DNA of 64,000 nt from Sanderia malayensis (Eukaryota > Cnidaria > Scyphozoa > Semaeostomeae > Pelagiidae): positions 124,001 through 188,000 of the forward strand of contig RQOL01000493.1 of NCBI GenBank assembly GCA_013076295.1, read 5' to 3'. Below the pieces are notes generated by a model. The model ran no database searches, was not told where the DNA came from, and worked only from the letters and a program-made list of their open reading frames with translations. Shown piece by piece: positions 36,519-50,910 of this stretch (position 1 is the stretch's first letter; every line of letters begins with the position of its first letter). The position numbers were made by a program, and so were the translations under genes.

Positions 36519-36734
36519 CTGTATTATCTCTATTCTGTCACTGTGTTGCCACTTCATAAAGAAACGAGACGACGAGCGACACGGTTGAGTGAAGTGAGAT
36601 GGGAGGGAGGACGAGGGAGAGAAGGGAAGGATAGGAGGGGAGACGTGATGACATTCATGTGGACGTGATTGATGACTTGCTTTCCCTCGTCTTCGGGTAG
36701 AGGTTTGCTACAACAAAAGATGAATGAAATGCTT

Positions 36735-38548
36735 GGTTGGCAAAAGATACTAGTGGTCAAAAGGACCTTTCCGAAAACGAATTATTCGGATTTCACGACA
36801 GCCAATTATCGGAAATCAGAAGATGGCACACTCAATACTCGGTATTATTGTATTGTACTCTCGCCTCGCATATTTTGTAATGGCGGACTAAAACCTATGG
36901 ACGAATGCTGGAGAGGGAAGAAATAACAAGTTTGAAATGAAGCAAAGCAAAACATGAGATAATTAAACATTTCAGTTATATGTTAAGTGCATAAAACATA
37001 AATGTACAATGATAGGTGTAGATGTAGATGATTCCAAATCCAAACAGTTTGTCCTGAAGTGATGGCCTGGACATCCAACAGCTTTAACCCCTCATCTTAA
37101 TTTGGGATTATTCGCAAACGATTCAAAATGAAAAGCAAATTGAAGAAATTGAACAATGTTTCAAATTGAAAAGCATGATTGCCGATTTTCGTGTGTACAG
37201 CCGCAAAACCCAGTCACGAGTTGTTAAAATTAGAAAGGCCGGAAAATCAGTATGTTTACATTGTTGCATATTTTTGTGTACGAGCCTTGTCTGTCTTGCG
37301 GAAGAGCAAAAAACAATGGCAAGTTTGGGGTGCCTCTGTGGAGAAAATTGTGCAAAATTGCGTGGGATTATTTTGGGATAATTTTTTGCTAACCTTGGGT
37401 CGGACCAACATTTTCATCCGCAACCCTCGCCATAAGGTGTGAGACAGTAAAATAATGTCCCGAAAAAAATCGACCCCCTCCCCTATTCAATGTTGAGGAC
37501 GTTTGAAAGTGTTTTTAGCATTCCCTGATAAACCTGTCCAATAGCAACATTGATTTGGGTGGAGGGGGTGGCTTTATATTTTCCAAGGAAATTGTGTTTC
37601 TCATTGAAAAGCAATGCAAATTTTTCACTTTCTCGAGACCTTCTGTCAATGATTGTGGCAACCCTATTCACAAAGTAAGTTTCTCAATAATCATGTATTG
37701 CGAAGCTCTGTTAGTGAAACCAGAAGCAAACCGATGGCCAGTGTGAGTGTTGGCACAGACCCCATTCTTTGTTTCTCCTCCGCTCGGGCTGATCGCCTGT
37801 CCACAGTGTGATGTCAAACCCCACCTACTCTCCCCAACCGTTTTCTAAAATTACTAAAAACATTCTAAATTTGTGAAAACATTTTCATTTTTATGTCTTG
37901 GGAAATTACGGTAAAAAATTACGATAGACTTCGATGACATCACGGCTGTCGCAGTTAAAATGGCAAGGTCCACGATTTTGCGGTTGTAAAAACAATTCTA
38001 CTTTGATCAATTTTCATTCTGATGAAAACGTTTTTATTATTAGGTTGACTAGTTTCACCATAAAATGCGAGAAATCATAATGCTTTTTTGATTGCGGCCT
38101 TTAACATTGAAATACTTGCAAATCCTAGAATAGTGGTATGGTTGTGGTGTAAATCAAAGTCTTCAAGTTTATTTGAACACCTCCAATTACATACTCATAT
38201 CCCTATGTTTTGACCAAACAGTGCTCAAATAAATAAACATAATGAATACAAAAAGTAGAATGTAGAATTGATAATAGAAGGCACTTAGTATTATTCACAT
38301 TTTAATATTCTGTTACTTATTACAGCTGGGGCTAGTTTAGAAATAAATAGCGAAAACAGTTCAGTACAATTCAGGCCTTTATGCCATTTTTCAGCACTTA
38401 AAAAATCTGGCTTCAGCGGGTTTTCTTTTCACGAAACATGTCGGTTTGAGACAAGAGGCAGTCGTTTCTCAATTATCGTTACTCGTAATTCGTCGTTTTA
38501 TGCAATTCTCGGTAAGGTCCTTTTGACCACTAGTATCTTTTGCCAACC
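36735..38548. mobile_element. Non-autonomous DNA transposon with 9-bp target duplication
   Basis: A long inverted repeat of about 35 bases bounds the element: GGTTGGCAAAAGATACTAGT on the left and its exact complement ending AACC at 38548. The repeat continues inwards through GGTCAAAAGGACCTT. A perfect direct repeat GAAATGCTT flanks it (36726-36734 and 38549-38557). A 9-bp duplication is typical of Mutator-like elements, but the TIR is short for that group and no transposase is present. Interior sequence contains a near-palindromic AT-rich stretch and no convincing gene. The insertion sits about 150 bases upstream of the universal stress protein ATG. Confidence 0.8.
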
Positions 38549-38700
38549 GAAATGCTTGAGCTTGGATTGGATGGATTCGTTTCATTTCACCTCGTGCCAA
38601 AAGTCACGTTCAGGTTCACGATTGTGATCGTGAATGACTTTATCCTTTGGCCTTCACTTTTTTCACACTCAGCAACACTACCGAGGAAACTGCAATTACA

Positions 38701-39183
38701 ATGGCAAGTAAAGAAGATCGAGTGATTGTTGTGCCCATAGATGGATCAGATCACAGCCAAAGGGCCTTTGATTGGTATGTAGAACATCTACATAAGAAAG
38801 GTGATCACGTCAAGTTATTGAACATTGTTGAGCCACCAAAAGTGCCAGCGTCATTTATGGTAATGGGCCCCCTCGTGACACCCGACGAATGGCATTTGCA
38901 GATGAGACAAAATGTAGAAAAATCAAAAGACATTGCAGGAAGTTATGAGAAGCAATGCGAAAATGCGGGCATCAAATGCTCTGTTACAATTGAATCGTCT
39001 GAGTTGGGCCCTGGCGATAAGATATGCGAAACAGCAAAGGCCAATGATGCAGTGGGAGTTGTAATGGGATCAAGGGGATTGAATGTCCTGAGAAGAACCT
39101 TTCTGGGCAGTGTTAGTTCATATGTTGTCAATCATTCACCATGCCCAGTCGTTGTAGCACCACCAAAGGAGGGACAACAATAA
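38701..39183 (+). CDS. Universal stress protein (UspA family)
   Basis: A single exon encodes 160 residues from the ATG at 38701 (the frame is open further upstream, but MASKEDRVIVVPIDGSDHS is the typical family start). The Rossmann-like Usp fold is clear: beta1 VIVVPIDGSDHS, VKLLNIVEPP, GVVMGSRG and the ATP-binding signature G-x-R-G-x(9)-G-S near the end, followed by SYVVNHSPCPVVV. The intact signature suggests an ATP-binding member. Usp proteins act in the cytosol in stress tolerance, by unclear mechanisms. They are known in cnidarians, molluscs and others but absent from vertebrates. It converges with LCMT1, 483 bases apart. Confidence 0.95.
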   Translation: MASKEDRVIVVPIDGSDHSQRAFDWYVEHLHKKGDHVKLLNIVEPPKVPASFMVMGPLVTPDEWHLQMRQNVEKSKDIAGSYEKQCENAGIKCSVTIESSELGPGDKICETAKANDAVGVVMGSRGLNVLRRTFLGSVSSYVVNHSPCPVVVAPPKEGQQ

Positions 39184-39666
39184 CTGTATATGGCGTGCAA
39201 TCCAATTATTGTGATTTAAAAATATTAGCTGGAAATGGATAAGATAAGAATATAATTAGCTGAACTGAAAGCCATGTGAGGTTATTTAGATGCGCTTGAA
39301 TTTAAAAAAAATTATGTGGCATGGCATGATTATGATTCAAATGTTTCAATTTTCTGTGTTTTCCTTTAGCCGTGCATTTAAATTGCTGTCCAGGGTTCAG
39401 GGGCTCTCCTCTTACTTTATTCACATTCATAAATCTACACTGAAATGTGATTAAATTTAAAATTGTCAAAGTGAAATGTTTGATAGAAGAAAGCAAATTA
39501 TCATATCAATGAAAATTTATGATCATAAATAAGCATCTCTAATGTGCATACTTACAGAAATCTAAAACAAAACACAACGTTAATTATTACATATTTATGA
39601 TGTTTTGTTTTTACAAGGTAATTAGTAAACATTTAAAATTTCAATCCAGCAGTTACATTCTTTCAA

Positions 39667-43004
<3,338 letters not shown>

Positions 43005-43060
43005 GTTGCAAATTTAGTTTTGCATTTGTATCAAATATTGAATTTCATACTGTCTGTTAA

Positions 43061-44551
43061 ACCCTATTTACACTACACAAACTAACCCGGGTTAACTTAA
43101 CCCGGGTTAGGTTAACCCGGGTTAGTTTTCGTTTGTAGTTTAAGCGCTCACCAGTGGGCGAAGCTGGGTTAGCCGAAATGCACATGCGTAAAGGCCGGGT
43201 TACACGATCACTTTTTGCCATCACTTTTTTTGATATTGGACCAACGTGATAAAAAGTGATCGTGTAACATGCAAAAATGATGGATTTTCGCAGCAGATTT
43301 TAATGCGCTTACGAGGTGTTAATCCTCCATCATTGAAAATTTTACTCTGAACCAAAGCAGAGTAAAATCGAGTCCATCACTTTTTTTCAAAGACGCCGAC
43401 AAATTCTTACGTCATGTAGTGTTTTGGTGAAGAGGAAACGGCCTAGAGTTTCAAGAAAAGAAGTATACAACTTGAAATTGTGCTTAGAAACATCATTATT
43501 TGCATGAAAACGAATATTAATAATGATCAGGAAAAATTTGAAGTGCAAAACAATCTCGAAAAATCAAATTTCGTAGAATATAGTGGTGGGAAATAAGTTA
43601 ATTTGTATCCTCGGAATATCGAAATAGTTCTGTAATGTCAATTTAATATTACATATTAAAAAGATAGGGCACCGCTATTACATTACTCGATCTATTGCCA
43701 GGAAGACCCAAAAGAAACAGGACGATGCGACGGCGTCTGCTAAAAATCCCAGGAGATCCTTGTTGATCTTTTCATAGGCCAGGAAAAGTTCCATGTTAGT
43801 GGCAATGTCTTGTTTGGACTGCTGTATGTATGTACAATAATAAACAATATGTATCTGCTGAATATATAAATTAACTTATATTTCGCACTATATTCTACGA
43901 AATTTGATTTGCACTTCAAATTTTTCCTGATCATTATTAATATTCGTTTTCATGCAAATAATGATGTTTCTAAGCACAATTTCAAGTTGTATACTTCTTT
44001 TCTTGAAATTCTAGGCCGTTTCCTCTTCACCAAAACACTACATGACGTAAGAATTTGTCGGCGTCTTTGAAAAAAAGTGATGGACTCGATTTTACTCTGC
44101 TTTGGTTCAGAGTAAAATTTTCAATGATGGAGGATTAACACCTCGTAAGCGCATTAAAATCTGCTGCGAAAATCCATCATTTTTGCATGTTACACGATCA
44201 CTTTTTATCACGTTGGTCCAATATCAAAAAAAGTGATGGCAAAAAGTGATCGTGTAACCCGGCCTTAAGCACGTAAACTATACGATCTAAACGATTCCGA
44301 AAATTCAAATGTTGTTTTCAACACGAGTGGGCATGCTCATACTAGAAACTAACCCGGGTTCGCCCCAGCCTCCCGCTTACACTACACTTTCGTAAAACTA
44401 ACCCGGGTTAGTTTTAAGCTAACCCACCTCTCGAGGTGGGTTAGTTTAACCCGGGGCGAACCCGGGTTAGTTGCATTTACACTACGAAAAGCTAACCCGG
44501 GTTAGCTTAACCCGGGGCGAACCCGGGTTAGTTTGTGTAGTGTAAATAGGG
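43061..44551. mobile_element. Outer MITE with AACCCGGGTTA repeats, split by a foldback element
   Basis: Inverted ends read CCCTATTTACACTACACAAA on the left and the complement at the right. Multiple CTAACCCGGGTTAG palindromes lie inside both ends. The element is interrupted by a 1.07-kb foldback element at 43192-44265, so its own non-coding body is only about 0.4 kb. It lies just upstream of LCMT1 (start 43004). Confidence 0.8.
43192..44265. mobile_element. Foldback element with arms of about 390 bp
   Basis: The left arm (43192 to about 43587) starts AAGGCCGGGTTACACGATCA. It is repeated as a near-perfect reverse complement from about 43885 to 44265, with one 11-12 base difference near the inner end. 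A single-stranded spacer of about 300 bp separates them. A TAA duplication is likely at the borders. It is nested in the CCCTATTTACAC element. The arm length makes a stable hairpin of the whole element likely. No transposase is encoded. Confidence 0.85.
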
Positions 44552-44866
44552 CTTTATTTACCTGCTGTTATTGGGTCTCACTTGGTCTCACTCCAATACG
44601 GTGGCCCATACAGGTCAAACACATTACAATTTCAGAAAACACAAATAAATTTCTGAAAACACATTACAATTTCTGAAAAGACATTGAAAGTTCTGAAAAC
44701 ACATCACAATTTCCGAAAACACAATTCAACTTCTGAAAACACATTAAAATTTCTGAAAACACAAATAAATTTCTGAAAACACATTTCAAAATCCAAAAAC
44801 AACTTCAGTTTAATTTTCTCAATTTGTTGGGTTCGATGACTTTAGGCCTGTCTCGTGGCATGATGC

Positions 44867-45014
44867 ATGATGGCGGAGCAGAAGAACAATAATAATGGAG
44901 TTTTGTCCTTTTGTGCCAATTGTGGAAATGTGTTGCCAGAAACATGCAATTTTTGTACTGTCTGTGGATTTGCTGTTGCTGTGCAAATGATAGAAGAACC
45001 TGCCCTATATATAA
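44867..45014 (+). pseudogene. Zinc-ribbon exon carried inside the transposon
   Basis: From ATG at 44867 (or 44870), a short open frame MAEQKNNNNG is followed by CANCGNVLPETCNFCTVC, a four- or five-cysteine zinc-ribbon pattern. It ends at a donor-like site (AAGTAAAA) at 45015. The start codon context and splice site suggest a first exon whose continuation is absent. It may be a captured host exon or a relic of the element's own gene. I see no downstream exon within the element. Confidence 0.45.
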
Positions 45015-45367
45015 GTAAAAGTATTTTATCCTGCATATTGATGGTCTACCTTAAATGCACTAAAAAATTGTTGGGGCCCATCAGGGCCCCTCTTTGTTTG
45101 AAGACTTTAGTTTTCTAACTAAGGTGCTCTAAACTGTGTTACGTCATTGGACAGTTTCAATGAAATAAAGTAAAACTAACGAACGCCTAATATAAAACTA
45201 ACGAACTCTTCAAAACTATTTGAGATAAACACAAAACAAGCCCAGCCCCCCCTGAGAAATTAACGGTCCATTCAATCATCTAGCTGTTGCTGTATCCGTT
45301 AGATGTTGCTTTGGGACATTCTCAAGCTTAAGGCGATTAAAAAGTTACTTGAGATAAAAAATGTCTC

Positions 45368-45820
45368 AGGTGGACTTTATAAGGCCGCGTTTAGGTCGTG
45401 TCGAATTTAATTCATTAGATTCGACCTAAATGCGACATAAGTGCGACATTCACTTTATACGTGTTTTGTTTGCCGCATTTAATTCAACTCATCATATCAT
45501 CGTGTCGTAACAAAAAGAATTGCACATACGCAGAGTTCTTCACTGGACAAATTTGACATATTTCATCATTATATCACATGAAGTGATTTAATTCAAGGAG
45601 AGTTTGAGTTGAATGCGACCAAAATGCGGCCGTATAAAGCCACGTCGCATTTGTGTCGCACTTGTGCATTAAGTTCGGCAAATCCTGATGAACTTAATTC
45701 AAAGTGCAGCACTTAATTAAAATGCCACTTTATACGGCTGAATTTACGTCGAACTTAATTCAAACCTTGTTTGAATTAAATTCGACACGACCTAAACGCG
45801 GCCTTATAAAGTCCACCTCA
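45368..45820. mobile_element. Nested MITE with GGACTTTATAAGGCCGCG ends
   Basis: The ends TGGACTTTATAAGGCCGCGT and its exact complement enclose about 450 bp with further inverted GACACGACC/AATTAAATTCGAC repeats towards the centre. It lies within the larger TA-flanked transposon, flanked by CTCAGG on both sides, and so inserted later. Confidence 0.75.
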
Positions 45821-46503
45821 GGAGCGACTGAACGCCGTTGCGATTATGAACGTTCATAAAGATGACGTTATGCATTTTTCGACCGATGAACTTGTAAATT
45901 CTTTTGTAAATAAAAATACTCTTAGAAAGAATACGTTTTGGGTATCCAAGTAGAAAGGTTACTGCTTGGCGGTTTCTAGACCCCCTAATAATAGGCCCCC
46001 CTAAAAACGCATTTTAATAAACATGTTTTTGAGAAGGGTGGGATGGAGGTGGTAAATTGGTGAAAAATCACCACAGAAATTACACAATTGCCACAAAAAT
46101 TGCTTTGATGTTTCACGTCTTTTCCACATTTTGGACAAAGCATCCTGATCCGTGGTGCTGATCCGTCTACACGTGCAGCAAGAGCAAGGTAGACTTAGGC
46201 CGAACCGAAACCGAGCAAGATTTATGCAATTCAATTCAACTGTTTTCATATTTTGAATTGTGTTTTCTAAAATTTTATTGTGTTTTCAGAAATTTATTTG
46301 TGTTTTCTGAACTTTTATTGTGTTTTCTAAAATTGTAATGTGTTTTCAGAAATTTAAATGTGTTTTCAGATTTTGAATTGTGTTTTCAGATTTTGAATTG
46401 TGTTTTCGGAAATTGTAATGTGTTTTCAGAAATTGTAATGTGTTTTCAGAAACTTATTTGTGTTTTCTGAATGTAATGTGTTTGACCTGTATGGGCCACC
46501 GTA

Positions 46504-47740
46504 CTCCAAACACCAACGAGAGTGAAGCGAAGCCCCAATCCGACACAAAGAGGAGGAGAACAGGGAACAGAAACAAAACGGGCAAACGCAGCCCCAGACA
46601 CTAAAAAAGTGGGCGGTCAAAAGAGTAGAAGTCGTCGTTGTCGTCGCGTCGTTGCGACCACAATAGCCACAGCCCAATTTCTGGCAGGACGACATGGCAG
46701 GAGCTTTTGAAGTCATGCATTTGCTGGTTCATTTGCTTTTCACCAAACATGTTGCACACGTTCAAATGACCTAGGTGGTGCTGGTGCTCTCCGATCAGTT
46801 TAACTGTGGTGGGGGACATGATGGCAGATTATGAGCCTCATCAAAGGCTATCACCAAATGCATCCAAATCCTGGTTAGTGGTCAAACAACACAAAGAAGC
46901 CGAAACAAAGGAACTTTTCTCTCAAACGCAGACAAAAATAAGTCAGTACAATGTTGTATGAAGTATGAAATGTGAATTTATCCATTATTAAACACATGAT
47001 ATGATGGAGTCAGAGACACGCTTGCATATTTAATAAGTCTGCAGTGATGTACAAACAGGGCCACATTTACAGCCACTTTCTGGGGAACAACTTCCCAAAT
47101 AATGCCAGCATCAACGATGATGCTTGACTTTGACGTGAGCGCGTGTGGACTCTGGCAGAAAGGTCAAGTTGCATTTATGGATGTAAAGGGTGCTAACCCT
47201 TTTGCAAAAAGATATCTCGGACAGAAGCTGGATGTTGCTTGCTTTCGTCACAAATGAAAATGAAAAATAGTACATTATATCCACAGAGCGATTGACTTTG
47301 AGCATGGTTTATTCCCATAGCCCCATAGTGTTGATACCTGAGAAAGTGAGAAATTTATATCACATATACACTGAAATATTTAAAATGAAAGGGACCCTTC
47401 AGAGGATTAACGGCCAATACCGCATTAAGTGAAAGAATATACACCCCTCGCAAAACGTTTTTGAACCAATTGGAATTTAAGACACATGGCACCAAGAACC
47501 TTGACGTACGGCAACAGAACCCGTTCTTGAAACTTCTGCATAATATTTTAGGAACTCATCTTTCTGCAATAGATTATACTTGCACTATAGTAATATACTG
47601 TTGCTGTTGTTATTCAAACTTAAAATTGAAATGTAATGTAATTAAACACATCAAACTGGACACATGTGTCCGTCAGCTTAAAATCTTAAATTTTTTAAAT
47701 TAATATTCGTATATTGTAATTAACCAATTTTTTGCTGAAA
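46504..47740. other. Intergenic region right of the nested transposons
   Basis: No supported gene, RNA or element. Several short open frames are present, but none has splice context or recognisable domains. Confidence 0.4.
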
Positions 47741-48160
47741 AATAATTTGAGTTTGAGTTTGAGTTTGAGTTTGAGTTTGAGTTTGATTTTTTCTTCAACG
47801 TTTTCCAAAATATCCTCATTATATTTTTCTATTGTTTCTGGAATGTTGTCGTTACCGAAAGTCATCAAGTGACATTTTTAGTTTTTTAATTTCATGCAGT
47901 TGTTGTCAAACCATTCCGCACTTTTAGAGTCTTTAAAAGTGCGGAATGGTTTGACAATGAAAATGACGTCTCTAAATAAGAGACGTCATTTTCCAGTCTT
48001 ACTATTGTTGCATGGATGTTACTGTCATAAGTATAGTGCAGTGCGTTGTATCGTCAGCACATTTCAGTGTCCGTTACAACGTAGAATAAATCATTTATAA
48101 ATATGTTAAACAGGAGAGGTCCAGGTCCCAGAACTGATCCCTATGGGGGACACCAATAGG
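47741..48160 (-). pseudogene. Decayed non-LTR retrotransposon (LINE) reverse transcriptase relic
   Basis: On the minus strand, broken frames show the RT core GSVLGPGPLLFNIFINDL (about 48080-48135). Further 3' they show WFDNNCMKL and CHLMTFGNDNIP, the typical thumb region that follows the catalytic YADD. Stops and frame changes interrupt it. It ends at an (AAACTC)n tail on the minus strand (47746-47787), a common form of LINE 3' terminus. Two adjacent perfect hairpins are embedded in it (47903-47993). Confidence 0.65.
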
Positions 48161-48393
48161 GGCAATACAGAGCAATAGCAGCATCTCTGGACGGAAATGC
48201 ATGACGTCAAAGCCTCCCAATGAAGCCGTTGGTATGGCCTGAAGACAATGACTGAAGATGTCACCAGACCAGAGAGGAAGCAAGCAGGATCGGCAAGTAA
48301 AGTAAGTCCATTGTAAGTCTTATCTTTTTATTGGATTTTCCACTTTCCATTTGCAAAGTTGCAAGGCTTTCGTCGTCAAATTGTGAGAAAACT

Positions 48394-50301
48394 ATGAATA
48401 GAATATTATTTCATCCTTCTCTGCAATCTTATTTGAAACCAACATCTCATTCCTGTCCACGTCTGAGATGCTTCTACCACAGAAATATCAACAACAGGAA
48501 GGACATTTTTGGCTCTCTGGGAATGGACATCTCGCGCATTGCTTCTGTTAATAATGTAGTTGTACCGGGAGGAAATGGCTCATCAAATCATGTTCAGCAA
48601 TGGAGGTATCAGCATTACGATGCCATTGTTAAACACAGTTATTCTCAGGGTTCAACATTACGTCCACTGGTTGGAGAAACGATTGGGCAGAAATTTAATC
48701 AGATTACTGAAATTAATCCAGAAAAGGAATTTGCTGTTTTTCTCGAGGATGGGATTCGAATAAATTTTGCAGATTTCAGAAATGAAGCTGAAAAGCTTGC
48801 CATGGGATTAATCTCCCTGGGGCTACGGAAAGGTGACAGAGTGGGGATGTGGGGGGCAAATTGTTTTGAATGGTTACTTGTTCAATATGCAACATCATTT
48901 GCAGGGATGATAATGGTAAATATTAACCCAGCTTATCGATCATATGAGCTGAAATATGCATTGAATAAAGTTGGCTGTAAAGCCTTGATTATGATGCCAC
49001 AATTTAAAACATCAAATTATTATGAAATCTTGACAGAAATTGCACCACAACTTGAGCTCTCACAACCAGGACAATTGAACTGTGATGAGATTCCAGAATT
49101 ACAGCATGTTGTTCTTAGTGAAGGTAGTCAAAAGCCTGGATGTTTTACATTACCTGAAATAATGCACTTGGGAGGCATTGATGAACATGACATGCTACAA
49201 CACGTGCAATCATCATTGCATTTTGATGAACCAATCAATATTCAATTTACTTCAGGAACTACTGGCAGTCCAAAAGGTGCAACATTGACACATCATAATA
49301 TCCTGAACAATGCAAGCTTTCTTTGCCAAGTTTTAGATTATTATCAGGAGAATACAAAGATTTGTATACCAGTGCCTTTGTATCATTGTTTTGGCATGGT
49401 AATTGGAAGTCTTGCAGCAATGATTAGTGGAGCAACAGCAGTGTTTCCAAGCAGAGGCTTTGATGCAAGCATGGCATTGAATGCAGTTCACTATGAAAAA
49501 TGCACAGCTATTTATGGAACACCAACAATGTTTATTGATATGTTAAATGTTCCTGAATTTGGCAATTATAATTTTTCTTTATTAAGAACTGGTGTCATGG
49601 CTGGCTCACAGTGTCCTGAAGAGGTGATGAAACAAGTTATTCATAAGATGAATTGCAAGGAAATAACAATAGTTTATGGTCAAACAGAAGCAAGCCCAAT
49701 AACTAACATTACGAGACGTGATGACCCAATTGATAAACGGATATCCTCAGTTGGAAAGCCATTTCCAGCCACTGAAGTCAAAATTGTTGATTCAAGGAGA
49801 AGAATTGTACCTATCAATACCCCTGGGGAATTGTGCTTTAGAGGGCATGGAGTAATGAAGGGTTATTGGGGAGATGAACAGAAAACAGAAGAGGTTCTTG
49901 ACCAGAATGGTTGGCTTTATTCAGGAGATTTGGGCATGATGGATGGAGATGGATATTGTGAGATTATTGGTAGGGCAAAAGATATGGTGATAAGAGGGGG
50001 TGAAAATATATATCCAAAGGAGATAGAAGAATTCTTGCATACACACCCAATGATTAAAGATGTTCAGATAATAGGTGTACCTGACAAGAGATTGGGGGAG
50101 GAAATTGCAGCCTGGATCAGATTACACGATCAAGTTCTCGCTTCACCTGAAGAGATCAAAGAGTTTTGCAGAGGGAGAATATCCCATTTTAAAATCCCAA
50201 AGTACATTAAATTTGTGGATTCATATCCACTTACTGTAACAGGTAAAGTCAGAAAGAATGAAATGAGAGAAATGATGGTGCAGCAGTTATCCAAGAATTA
50301 A
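48394..50301 (+). CDS. ACSF2: ACSF2-like mitochondrial acyl-CoA synthetase, intronless
   Basis: A 635-residue single-exon protein from the ATG at 48394. The N-terminus (MNRILFHPSLQSYL, then Arg/Ser/His-rich) looks like a mitochondrial presequence. The ANL-superfamily core is complete: P-loop TSGTTGSPKGATLTH, VYGQTEASP, LYSGDLGMMD, hinge GRAKDMVIRGGENIYPKEIE and the C-terminal catalytic lysine region TGKVRKNEM. The enzyme class activates medium-chain fatty acids to acyl-AMP and then acyl-CoA. The length fits ACSF2 (615 in human), with an extended N-terminus. Vertebrate ACSF2 has many introns and the housekeeping genes of this window do too, so the absence of introns suggests an old retrocopy or intron loss. 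The frame has no damage, which implies it is functional. Confidence 0.92.
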   Translation: MNRILFHPSLQSYLKPTSHSCPRLRCFYHRNINNRKDIFGSLGMDISRIASVNNVVVPGGNGSSNHVQQWRYQHYDAIVKHSYSQGSTLRPLVGETIGQKFNQITEINPEKEFAVFLEDGIRINFADFRNEAEKLAMGLISLGLRKGDRVGMWGANCFEWLLVQYATSFAGMIMVNINPAYRSYELKYALNKVGCKALIMMPQFKTSNYYEILTEIAPQLELSQPGQLNCDEIPELQHVVLSEGSQKPGCFTLPEIMHLGGIDEHDMLQHVQSSLHFDEPINIQFTSGTTGSPKGATLTHHNILNNASFLCQVLDYYQENTKICIPVPLYHCFGMVIGSLAAMISGATAVFPSRGFDASMALNAVHYEKCTAIYGTPTMFIDMLNVPEFGNYNFSLLRTGVMAGSQCPEEVMKQVIHKMNCKEITIVYGQTEASPITNITRRDDPIDKRISSVGKPFPATEVKIVDSRRRIVPINTPGELCFRGHGVMKGYWGDEQKTEEVLDQNGWLYSGDLGMMDGDGYCEIIGRAKDMVIRGGENIYPKEIEEFLHTHPMIKDVQIIGVPDKRLGEEIAAWIRLHDQVLASPEEIKEFCRGRISHFKIPKYIKFVDSYPLTVTGKVRKNEMREMMVQQLSKN

Positions 50302-50910
50302 ATATATTTGCATAATTGTACCCCTTCCCTCAAATGTGCCCCCTTAAAAAATATTTTGAAAAGTGTAATGATTCCCCCTTCCAATGAGCACCCTGCCCCC
50401 ATATTTGCTGACAATAACAAAATGAGAAATATCAAATAAGAAAAATGTAAGAAACGTAGCATTAGTCACCTTCAAACTTGATAAACTGGTCACATATTGA
50501 ATAGTCAAAGCATTGTATAACGATGACATGTGAGACACATGTTTTTGTATGCAATTGTGAAACGTTTTTAGTTTTGACATTTATTGTGGCGGCCCGTCAG
50601 TTTAAGTGTTTTGATTTTTTATCTTCCACAATACTCGTTTTCACTTTTAATCCAAGAGTTATAGGTACTCGTTTCTACTATTATCTGGAATTTAATTTTG
50701 TTTCCAGTTTTCAATTTGTAATTAACTTGTTGACTATAATATCAAGTCAGTATTGGTAATGACTCTGTAATTATCTTTCATTTGGTTTTTATTTGTAATT
50801 TAGGTCAAATTTATTTGTAATCTATTTTGATTTGTAATCCATAGTAGTGTCACGCCACATTGTAGCTTTTTTCATCATCTCTTCTCAATTTTGAAAAAAT
50901 TGTTATGGCA
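50302..50910. other. AT-rich spacer 3' of ACSF2
   Basis: Roughly 600 bases without a recognised feature. A clear AATAAA for ACSF2 was not found close to the stop codon. Confidence 0.35.

Larger units (their letters stand above)
44597..46503. mobile_element. Transposon whose inverted ends are tandem TTTCTGAAAACACA repeats
   Basis: TA-flanked ends begin CGGTGGCCCATACAGGTCAA and the complement is at 46484-46503. Each end continues as about ten tandem units close to TTTCTGAAAACACA-T-T-A (left to about 44815, right from about 46250), in opposite orientation. The interior holds a zinc-ribbon exon near the left end and a nested MITE. Long terminal arrays of subrepeats are typical of foldback/Galileo-like elements, but TA duplication and lack of a transposase leave the superfamily open. 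Confidence 0.75.

Noticed and set aside
37166..37442. Overlapping short frames inside the 9-bp-duplication element
   Set aside because: No domain, no splice context and no similarity to transposases; treated as non-coding interior.
44597..44815. Regular ~20-base repeats that recall a CRISPR array
   Set aside because: The units are contiguous and variable, have no unique spacers, recur inverted at 46250-46503, and the DNA is eukaryotic; they are the ends of a transposon.
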